Below, piece after piece: positions 47,301 through 59,300 of a stretch of 64,000 nucleotides of DNA. The notes under the pieces are model-generated. The model was not told the DNA's origin and ran no database searches. It was given only the letters and a program-made list of their open reading frames with translations. Numbering within the stretch: position 1 is the stretch's first letter; every line of letters begins with the position of its first letter. Both the position numbers and the translations under genes were made by a program. The stretch is from Chelonoidis abingdonii (taxonomy: Eukaryota; Chordata; Testudines; Testudinidae), in contig NC_133770.1 in the NCBI RefSeq assembly GCF_003597395.2, positions 31,968,041-32,032,040 on the forward strand, written 5' to 3'.

Positions 47301-50300
47301 TATTTAATAAAATTTTACAATACTAGTATGCATATACTCTTTAATACAACAGATTTTTTGAAAAAAGTCAGGACACTACCTTTCTTCTTTAAAAAATGAA
47401 ATAAAAATATTTGCATATTTTTTTTCCCCATGCATGGGCAAAAGCCAGTGAAATAGTTTACTGACATGGCACAAGGCCAAGTCTGTAGAACTACTGTAGG
47501 AAATGAATTTCAGAACTGAGGACCAGTCACTGTAAATGTTTGACCGTCAGCCCCTTGATGTTTTAAATCAGAAAACTGTTAGCAAGCTCTCTAGCTGCTG
47601 ATGTTGTTTGTTGCAGCAGTATATGCTAGATGTGGAGAAGAGGCAGTTGCTCAAATAACTACAAAACCAGTTTCTCCTCTCTTGGTTTTCACACCTCAAC
47701 TGCTAGAAGAGGGCCTCATCCTCCCTGATTGAACTAACCTTGTTATCTCCAGCCTGCTTCTTGCTTGCATATATATACACCTGCCCCTGGAAATTTCCAC
47801 TAAATGCATCCGACGAAGTGGGTATTCACCCATGAAAGCTCATGCTCCAAAACTTCTGTTAGTCTATAAGGTGCCACAGGACTATCTGAGCAGCAAAGAA
47901 CTATAAACTCCAATATGTTTTGCTCGCTAGCTTTATTGATCAGCGCTAACTGCATCTGAAAGGAACATAGAAAGCCAATAGTTGCTGATGAGCTTGTGAT
48001 ATATGCTCCCCGTGAAATAGTAATTACTCCTAAAATCATCATTTGGGATTTCCAAGACCGGCTATACCATCCACTCCTGCTACAGTTCACTGTCTAAGTC
48101 AACAAAACCTCATAGTCAGTTGCATCAAAGGTTACAGGTGGTCAGGCAACTACGCTGATTCTTTTACATTTTCCATTGCTAGGAGATAACCAATGAGCAC
48201 AGAGTGCTGATAATTAAATACATAACCTTTTTTTCCTTTAGGGCAGAGACTGCACCCAGAATCTTTTTGGGAGAAGTATTAAAAGAACCACCAAAATGCG
48301 TCATGAAGAAATATTTAGAGATCACTTACCTAAAAATTCTATTCAGCAGAGTATGTAATGTAGCCAATATTAAAATTTTTTATCCTGGGACAGTTCCCCA
48401 ATCACTGGTGAGGGTGCGGAGGAAGGCAGGCGCACACACATTCCAGTGAACTTCATTTTTATATTCTTTAATTCATTAGGGCCTCAAAACAAAGTTTTCA
48501 GGTTGTTGTTAAAATATCCTGCTAAACTAAGAGCAAAAAAAAAAAACCTTACTAAATCCCATTCTTTGCCATATTTAATCAGGTGTGTGTTTCAACCCAA
48601 CTGCATAACTTTGCAAAAATATATGTGAAACCAGGTAAAATCCTATTTCCAGTATTTTCAGAAATACACACAACCAGTGATGAACTCCAAAAGTTTGGAT
48701 GCTTACTCAAGAAAATAGGTTTTATCGGGCCTTTCGTTGTTTTTCTGTTCCCTTCTGCCTCCGTATTCTACACGTTGTCACTCTGTTAATCCCTCCTTGC
48801 AATATCTTCAAAGAGTACATGCAAAGCAGGCTACCTCCTCCTCCTAGTGTGTTCTCTTCCCCCCCCCCACCCCCCCTCCCAGTGTTCTTTTTGTTCTATC
48901 CTTACCCGTCATCCTGGTATTTCCTTCTTTTACCATCTACTCCCTCTCTTGCTGGAAGATGGATTGAGGCTGAAATTATTACTGGTTAGACTAGAGCCTC
49001 TGATATGAAGCTTCTGGTGGCTGCTTTCTCTTTTAGTGGTTCTTCCAGTTGCCTGAAGCAGATACAGTGATCTGAAAGAGAAGCAGGGCAGTAGGAAAGA
49101 GTATGTTTGTTAATGCCAGGAGGAGGAATTACACTAAAGATACTGGGCAAGTTTCTAGCTACTTAGGATAAGACACAAAGGGACTGTTGGCAGGTAGGCT
49201 GTGAATAGAAATTGAACATTTATGGGTTTCAGATCATATTTAAAGTGAACTGGTTACAAATTTGGAGTTCAAGGTTAACAGCTATATTTATTTTTTTTAA
49301 ATAGATTGTAGAGGTGACTCTTAAAATCCAGATGAGACAGTTACTCTTTTTAGACTTTTTAATTATGTTGGCTATACCTTAAGTTTAGGAAAAACTAAAT
49401 CTGTGAGTAAGTGTTCAGTGTATTAACACTATCAAATAATGTGTTCATTGTTGTAAATTACTTTTTTATAGTAAACATTCAATACTTAAAAATCAGTGTG
49501 GAATTTAGATTCATAATTTTATCTGACACAGTTAACTTTTAACACTTGTCATAGGAATAATACATGTAAAAATTTACTTAGTCTGATTTAATAGATACAG
49601 ATGTACTCGAATCAGAGGTTGTGTTTTTTTTTTTTAATCTGGAAAAGGGAGTAAACATTAATACCACTCATTGAGATTATAGCCACATGATTCTCCATCA
49701 TTTTATCAGGAGTCCTATGCTAAATCACCTGTCCACAGTATAACAATCTTTAACACCATGGTACATAGTATCATAAAAGTTTTAGAGATTGAAAAGACTA
49801 TTTTCATGCCAATGTAGGATTATTTTCTGTAGTACCTTTTTCTAGTGTTTCAGTCCCATCTAGTTCCAAATGTTCCTCAAAAAAGGCAATGGTTCTTTGA
49901 GTGATGATCCCTGTGTGTGTTCCACACATGGGATACATATGTGCACTATGCACCTGACTCCAGAATTTCTTGAAAGAAATGTGTGTTGGCCCATACATGC
50001 ACCATAACTCTTCTCGTTCTCCCAACCAAGGGCATAAAGGGCAGTGCAAGCTGATCCCTATCCAGTTCCTTGTTACCACAGCATGATTGGAGTAGGAATC
50101 TCCTGTTTCCTCAGCTCCTTTTTGCAGCATCATTCTTGTAAGAATTATGTATAGTTAATTTTTAGTCGTTAAACAGCATTTTTTCCCCCCTCTCCCAAGA
50201 AGTCTGAGATAATATCCAGGGTCCTGGGATTCAAAAACTATTTCCTGCCCATACTCCTTTTCTGTGAGCAACAAACATCAGTGTTGCCTGTACTTCCTTA

Positions 50301-53300
50301 TTGAGGCTCACATTTCTGCCAACTGCAGCATCTGTTGCTCTTTTTCTCTTCCTCCTTCCTGTGAACTCATGAGGGTTAGAAATTGAGAGTCATAACGAAG
50401 CCCTTGTCAGATCCAGGCCTGGGAGAGACAGACTTACCGCCCATACATCAGGCTCAACAAGTGGGCAGCACTTCTCTGAGCACAAGCTCAGGAACGGATG
50501 CTAAGTCTGTTAAGCCTAAAGAGAAGGCTTCACAGGAGAATAAGGGGCACTCTCATAGACATAAGTCATCTATGTATGTGTCTGTCCCAAAAAGAAGGGA
50601 TCTCTTCCCTGACCCTGTCAAAGTCGAGAGAGCCAGTGTGTACAGGTGCAAAGGTCTTAGGTTGACTAAAGCTTGACAAGAATAAAGATACGTAAGGGTA
50701 CGGATCCTTTGATTCCAACACCGGCTCCAGTGGTGAAGACACAAGATAGACGACTCCTGGTGCTTCAGTCCACTTCAGGAACCAAGGCAGCACTGATAGC
50801 AATGCACCCCCAGACAGCGACCAGAGCAGCTCTGCCAGTAGACTCTCCTGTACTCAGGGATGGTTTCCCAGGAAGACATCTTTGCTATCCCCTGTCTGCA
50901 TTCACTTCTTCTGTCTATATTCCAGGACATTTATCACAAGGAGACAGTCATTCTTTCATTCTACCCACCAGCTTGAAGCGCAGCCATTGGTCCTACTGCT
51001 GCTTAGGGATGTGGCCTTCTCTTCTGATGAATCAGAGGTTCTGCAAGAGTATCTGCAGCACCAAAGAAAGGCAGCTCCATACAAGTCATAGAAGGTCAGG
51101 GTTCTGACCTCCAGCCAGGTAACGATTGGCCAAGAGACAGGTGGTACTTGATGCCTAGAGGTCCCTCTCTGCTGGTGGATCCATCCTATTGGCAACATTA
51201 GGAACTGTGGGAGCCCTACCCCAGGCACCCAGGATGGTGCAAAGAGTCTTATTTGCCATCACCCAGCCATACACAACCAACCCCACTGGAGCTCTTGGTA
51301 TTGCCTAGAGTAGTTGCTGCAAAGCGACAAATCCAGCTGAAGGAAATTCAGGAGGCTCAGCACTGCTTACAAATTTATTAAAAAAATGAGTTTACCCAAG
51401 AGAGGAGAGCACATAGTTTTGTGGCTCTTAGCGTGAAAGATGCATATTTTTATATTGATATCCATCCAGCCCACAGGAGGTGGTTCATCCACTAAGACCA
51501 CTACCAATTCAGATTAATCTCCTCTGGTCTGGTCACTGCATCCGGGATCTTTACAAAGGATTTTTCAGTGGTGACTGCTTCGATGAGAAGAGAACAATTC
51601 GCAGTCTTCCCATACCTCAGCAACTGGCTTCTTGCAGGCCACTCGCATTGAGGAGTTCCACAGGGCAACCAGTGTGTTTTGCTCAGCCTTTTATATTCCA
51701 TGGGTGTTTGCATCAATCACAAAAATTCCCAAAAAACTCTTCCCAGGTACATAGATTTCATAGGGGCATTGTTAGACTCAACTACAGCAACAGCATATCA
51801 ACCTCTTGAAAGGTTTCAGGGCATGAGCACTCTTATGCACAAAGTCGTCATCAGGCCCAGGACATCAGTTGGAAGTTGCCTTTCACTGCTTGGCCACTTG
51901 ATTTAATGCACACACATGACACCAGATTACATCTACAGTGCTTATAAGCCTGCCTTTTCTTGGTGTATTCACCAACGAAGGGCACTATAAACTACAAGGT
52001 CACAATTCCATCCAAGGTATTAGGCTCTTTTTGTGTAGGGGACAAAAAAGGAAAAGGTTCGGTTTGGAATGCTGTTCCTCACACCGACACCTGAGGCAAC
52101 CACAGTTACCACTGCCTCCCTCTTGAGTTGGGGTGTGCACATAGATGATCACATGGCACAGGGTGTCTAGGCCCCTGCGAGTCCAGAATCCACATCAACT
52201 TATAGGAACTCAGGGCGTTCTGTCAGGCCTGCAAAGCCTTTCTCCCATCCATCCAAACCAAACATAGTCAGATAATGTTGGACAAGATAATAGTATTTTA
52301 TATAAACAAGCAAGGGGGAACAAAATCTGTGTGCGCAGAGGCAGGCAGTTTCTGGAATTGGTGCATCAAACATCACTTAACCCTATTAGCAGCGTACTTA
52401 CCATGGGCACAAAATTCCCTAACAGACTAAGCGGACATTTGTCCACAAATCAAGAATGGGAGATTCATGATTTGTTTTTCGACCCTTTGGTCATGGAAAA
52501 TGCCAGCCTGGGACCTTTTCACCTCACAGGCAAACAGGAAGTTGCCTTGGTTCTGCTCCAGAGCAGCACTAGACAAAGACTCTTTGGGAGATGCCCTCCT
52601 GATATTGGGGAAGAATTGCCTGGCATTCTATGGAATATCCACCAAAACAGAACATGAGTCATCCTCATCACACCCAGCTGGCCAAGACCATTCTGATTCA
52701 TTGATCTATTAAAGCTCTTAGTACGACCACACATAAACATCCCCATGTTACTGGACCTTCTAACGCAACACAAGAGGCAAAATCACGTACCCCAATTCAA
52801 GGCTGCTCCAACTCAGAGCCTGATATTTGGATGGGCATCGGTGATAGAATGCTCATGTTCCAAGAGGGTGCAATTCATCTTTAACCAAAGTACAAAAGAT
52901 TTTTGCAGTGTATTTTTGTCTCCAAACTCCATCAGAATCCCTGATATCTTAAGCAATCTCCGTACCCTTAAGTCTTCAGGTCATGTGTTCGGTTTCCTGT
53001 GGGTACCTTTAGCAGCTATCTGTGCTTTCAGTGCTCCAGTAGATAGCTGTATGATCTCCAGGCACACTGTCACAACTAGAATTTTTTTAAGGGGATTCGC
53101 AGATCCTTTCTACCAATGGTGAAGTTCAAACCTCAATCAGACCTCAATTTTGGTCTGTTGTCTCTTACTAAGCTTCTCTTGGAGCCGCTAACCACCTGCA
53201 CGATGACCATCTGTCTATGAAGGTGGCCTTTCTGATCTGTTATAACGTCAGCCAGAAGATTCAGAGAACTGGGAGCACTTATTGGCAGGTCCTCCATATA

Positions 53301-56300
53301 CTTTCTTTTGTAAAGAAATGGTCTTGCTATGCCCCCACCCCGAATTCATACCCAAGATAGTTTGAGTTTTATATAAGTCAGGTCATCCATGTACCTGTAT
53401 TTTTTTGCTAAACCACATGCCTTGGAAGAGGAGAGAAGACTGTATTCTCTGGATATCTGGAGGGCTTTGGCCTTTTATCTGCGAAGAACAAAGGTCATTA
53501 GACACCTAAACCTATTTGTTTCTAGAGCAATCATGATATCAACCTATATCAGTGCAGATTTTAAAAATGGATCTCAGATTGTATTATCCTTTGCTACCGA
53601 CCAACTGACATTCCTCACCCCCAGAAGGTGTAAAGGCTCATTCCACCAGGGAGCAGACTACTTCAGCTGCATCTCTGAGAAATGTACCCATACTAGATAT
53701 GTGGAGCAGCTACTTGGAGCTCTTTCCGTACCTTCACCAGACCGTATGCCCTTGTACAGTAGTCCACTGCAGATATAGCCATGGAGACAGCAGTTCTACA
53801 GTCAGCTATCACTTCTGCATCCTCACACCCACCACCAGCTTGTTAATCTCCCACATGTGGAATACACATTGGGGATCATCACATGAAGAACAACTGGAGG
53901 TTAGTTACCTATAACTGGAAGTTCTTAAAGATGTATGTTCCCTATCTGTATTCCACTGCCTGCTCTCCATCCCCTCTGCTGTGGATTGGTTACTTTGAGG
54001 TAAGAATGGAAAATTGGAGAGGCATTGGCCTGCACTGCCCTCAGTTGGGAACACAAGGAGAGCTATGGCGCATGTGTGGGCCAATACACACTGCTTGCAC
54101 GAAATTCCTGACTCAGGTGCACAGTGCACATGCATATATCATCTGTAGAATACAGATAGGGACCATACATCTCGAAGAAGCTCCACTAACAGGTAAGTAA
54201 TCTTCATTTTCCTATTCAGATTTGCAACAAAAACAATATTTACAGTACAGGAGTTTGTATGTATGAAGTAGTATGTAAAACAAGGCACATCAAGCTAGAC
54301 TGTACGGTTACAAGATACTAGTTTAGTGGGATGACTTTTACTACTGAGCCAAACAAAAAACTAGAGAAATTCACATCTGTAAAGTTGATAGTTGTCAACT
54401 ATTGCCTGTCCAAAAAGTTTGAGCTATCACACAAGATTGCGCCTATGACCAAGAGGATATTTGAAATGTATTGAGTTGTCCTTGTTCCAGAATTGGTTAT
54501 CAAGTCAAATCTTCAGTTCCTTACAATTAAAGTACCTGTCCATATTGCGATTTTTTTTTTCAAAGAGGCAAACCTCTGTGCTTATTTTCTGTTTATGGAA
54601 AACCAATAGCACTATACATTTCTTAATTACTAAAATGCTGAAGAAATGACCTGTATAGATGGCATATAGGAAGTGTACAAAGTGGATAGAGACATTATCC
54701 CTTTTATTGGACAGCGTGGGACAATTCCATAAAGCAAGATGCCTGACCGTAATTCAAATTATGGGTGAACTGACTAACCTGTAACATTACAATCTGAATT
54801 AGTAAACTGTCAAGTAGCATAAGAAATAGTTTGCCAGGGTACTTGCTGATTTTTAACTCTGCTTCAGTTCATCCATTGTGCTGCAAACACTACTGTGGAA
54901 AGAGTTCTTGTGGCTAACTTTTTTATATATAACCACAGAAGTAAACCTTTGAACTACCAGACTTTTTTTCAGATAACCAACTTGAGATCCAGTTTCTTGG
55001 GTAAATTCATCTTTTAATAAATGTGTAGACTGTCATGATGTTAATCATTATTGCAATGTCTTGGAAGAAATACTAACAATTCGTTGCGTAGAGGAAAAAA
55101 ACTGTGGAAAAAGAGTATTGAAATTCGTTGCAGTATGCCCCGTTAGATGTTATACAGCCATTCTTTTTAAGGTTCAAATTCAAAGCCCATTCAAGGCAAT
55201 TTGGAGTCTTTCCATGGACTTCAGTAGACTTTGGATCAGGCCCTAAATCTTGATGCTTTGATTTACTTTTGTTTTTAATGTATCAAAAAGTGGTTACTAA
55301 GATTTGAGATATTACTCTGAACTTACTGTATTAGGTTTTGCTAGTAAATATGAGAGAGTTCAGATGCTACTGAACTGCCAGCCTCCAAACCTACAGCCCT
55401 TTTCATCTTAGAAAGTTGGTGCCTTATAGAAACCTGATTTAAACTCAGTGCTAAAAAGTTATCAGCTTACTAGTAGTACATTACTCTCTCTCTCTCTCTC
55501 TCTCATATAACTTGGGTAAGAATTTTTAAAAATTCACATGCCTCTTTAATTTCTAGCTAGTATGTTCATTCATCCTAGAGTTCAACATTCTTAGAATATT
55601 CTGTTTTAAAGAAGCCTCAGAAATCTAGAACCAGAATGATCTCTGATGGAAATCTTAACAACCCTAATGTGGTTGATCTGAAGAAACTGAAACTGTCAAC
55701 AAAGTATTTTATTTTTACAATGAGTTTTTAATTTCAAAGTTCACAGTTTTGTGCTTTTACGGTGCACTTACATTTCTCTTGGGTATAATTGTTCTACTTC
55801 AATTTCTATCTAGGCTTCCTAGCTTATGTTGGGGAAATGCACACGGTGTAGCACAATTCTTCTGACATGGTTTCAGATATAGTTTATCTTAATAGCTAGG
55901 CTTGATATTTGGTCTTCGTTAGTACCTGAAAAAACAGGCACTGTGTGATCTGAGAATTAAAAATGTAATCTGCATTAGTATTACTTCCTTGCTCCTTGGA
56001 CTGAAATATTGAAACAAATCTATATCTAAGACAGAGATGTACAGATGAAAGATTTGGGCTCTTCTCATCTGTCAGATTGTACCAGATATGAAAACTTGCA
56101 AAGCTATTTCCTAGTGAAATTGTCACAAGAAAATGCTTCTGTGAGCACTGATGTTTAAGAGCCGCACGTCACAATTTTATTACTAAAAATTGAATGGTAG
56201 AAGTAGAAGCTAGAAATAAGAAGCTTTACCAGTTGGAGGTGATCATCCATCTTGTCTGTCTGACAGATTTTCAAGCATGTATGATTTCATTTATGGAATA

Positions 56301-59300
56301 AGAGCTGAGAAGTAATAAAAGTTCCAGAAGTCTGCAGAGCAATAAAAAAAAAAATTAGAAAGTATCTTCTTATAATTTGTTTTTTAAACTGATTACCCAT
56401 TTCAACAAGTTTAGAATTTCCCTTCGTTATCTGGATCTTATTGACGTTCAATATTCTGGGATGCTAAGCTTTCATGTTTACACAGCAAACTTGGTTTGAC
56501 TTTACAAGCAAGAAAAACATATGTGGTACATGAAAGCAAAAAAGATTCTCTCTGCAGTCCTTATAGTTAGCCTGTTTGTAGCAGCTACTTGCTACCAATC
56601 CACAAATATTAGTACTAAATGGCTTTTCATAGAGGTGAACAGAATCTTTTTCTGAAATGTGATATTCTGTTAGAAAAGCTGTTGGAGAAATTCAATTTTG
56701 CGCTTATGAAAAAATAGTGAAACTGTTTGTTTGTTTAATTCTTGATCTGAACTTCAAGACTTTAGACCCTCTCTTGACTTTACAATGCTGAGCAGCTTTG
56801 CCATGAAGGCCCATAATTTCACAGGAGAGCCTTGCGCAGTCCCGATCAGATTTGTACAGATGCATTTAAAATCAAGGATATTGAAGATTAGGTTGCATAT
56901 TGAGATGCTTTTTTGTAAAGTAAGAACACTTACGAGGTTGGGGGGGGGGGTGTTACATGAGGAGGAAAAACCAGTTCCCAAAATTTCTGTCTCACCACAA
57001 TGTCTTACTAGTAGAGCTAAACACACTGTTGGCCTAGTGACCTACAAGAGAATTCTGATCTGTACTCAGTACGGAAGGAGAATTAGGAAGCAGATTAGGA
57101 GGACTGCAAATGAGCAGAATAAATGTGATTTGTTTTAACCAACTAAGATGTTTTTCTTTGATGCAGACCCCTTCACAGAGAAATCAGTCTCAGTTGGGTT
57201 TGGACAGAGCATATTATCAGCATTCCTGATCGGTTATGTCATCAGTGTATGTAGGGCTTTTCCATAGATGGCTCAGACTAAAAGTTAGCTTCTGTGACTA
57301 AAAGATTTAAACCAAATACAGATTATGGGCCGTATATTGGATCTTTTGTTATGTGAAAGTAGCATTTTGACACATGCTATTGGGGTGAAAAATATTTTTA
57401 CATTCCTGTAACAGTTTCCATCAGAGGGTGTTTAAGCAGTTTGCAAACTTTGACTCTGAGCAATAACCCTATGAGAGAGGTGTTTTCTCCTGTCTGCAAA
57501 ATGGATGTAACTGAGGATGTGAATAGCCGAAGATCACACATCAAATCTTTGGCAGAGCTGGAAATAATACTTGCAGTTCTTAACTGTCTGGTTCTTTAAC
57601 CACTAGAAAAAAACTGTCACTTGTCAATGCTTTGGGTATAATCTCAGTGTCCAGAAGTTATAGGAAAAAAGCTAACAGGTGTTTATACTACTTATGCTGG
57701 GATTTTCAAATATGCCTAAGGGAGTCAGGCAGCCAACTAACATTGAATTTCAATGCTTCCTTAGGCCTCTTTTTTTGAAAATTTGATCCTAAATGATTTA
57801 AAATGCTGTGGGTGCAAATCAGTTTTTTCTTTTCACTTACCTTTCCAGCCATTATCAAAATAATTGCAGCAACCATTTAAAAAAGTAATTCTTGTACGGA
57901 CTGCAATAATTCACTGAAAAGCTATTTGGAAACTACATTCATTTGTAAATCTAAATATATCCTTCAAAAAGTACCAAATTATTATCTGTCAAATATTACT
58001 ATCAACAGTGACCACACTCAATGCTTTTGTGCAGCAGTAATAAGACAAGGATGTTAAATTTTGTTTAACTTTGTTAAACAGAAATGTAAACTTCAGTTAA
58101 CTTGTGATAGTAACTTTTTTTAAACCCAAAATGTAGCATTAAAACTTTGATGGATAGTGTTTTTAATGCTTCCATGCTATTACAATATTTTATTGTTGCA
58201 AAAGAGAATGTTTAAGGAATTTGAAAGTAACTATATGCAAATCAAATTGACCAATCTGGTTTCATTGTTCAAAGTATTAATGACTAACTGGATTTTTTTT
58301 CTGATGTAATCAATGATACAAGAAATTGGGAGTAATTGTGGGGCGGGGGCACAGGACTGAATTATCTTGTCTCCCTAACATGGCTTTTAATTTACAAATT
58401 ATATTTCAAAACCATATTATACAGTCTTTTCATTTATAAACTAATTAGTTTGGCACTCTGCTTCCCTAGCAAATGGCTGATATCATTGGTAGCTGAAATG
58501 TAAAATCCTGAATTCAGGTTTTGGAAGATAAAAGGATGCCATAACTTTATATAAACTTTTGTTTAAAATATATATGCAGCTTTATGTTGGTATTGTTTAT
58601 CAATTGGAATCTTAAACTATGTATTTTTCTTCTATTTAGTAACTGATTTTGATTCATTTTTAAGCAATAAATTTACAAACTTGTTACTTCTAGAATGCAA
58701 AGTCCTTTCACCAACTGACTAAGAATGAACAGGAAGAAAAATCATATAAATTGTAAAATCTTAACTTTCCTAGCCATTATTTGTATGGATACTTTAAACT
58801 CTTAATTTCAAAACACTGTAATATAGCACCTACTAGTTATAATTAACTAATAAAAAGATTTATATAAATGAAATACCTACTAACGCAGTAAATGTTTGAT
58901 TTTTTTTTTCAAATCTTCAAGCCAAATCGCAATTCAATTTGCTATATTTTTTAAAAGAAATGTTTAGTTGGAAGGTGATGCAGTGTATTACACATGGCTA
59001 TATATAAACAATCGCTGTATGCCTATTCACAAAAGAACTCTATCAGAAGAGCTTCTGACTTGTTTGAAATCTTATGCCATTTTACTGTGTTCAGCTGCTA
59101 GGTACAGACTCTCAAATACTACAGAGATGGGCAGCATTATAAAACACTAAAATAGATTCTGTGATAATTTGGTGCTCTTTCAATACATAATTAGGAGAGA
59201 TTTTTTATATATATCATGTGCAAGATCTTAATTGTAGCTGTGAATGATGCAAATATTTCCGAGAAACTCATAGTTGAGTATAGGCTGAAGACATGATCTT

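Noticed and set aside
47800..48090. Minus-strand 96-codon frame with a membrane-protein-like composition
   Set aside because: No family match I can name, no splice context, and it overlaps the repeat tail at 47665-47900.
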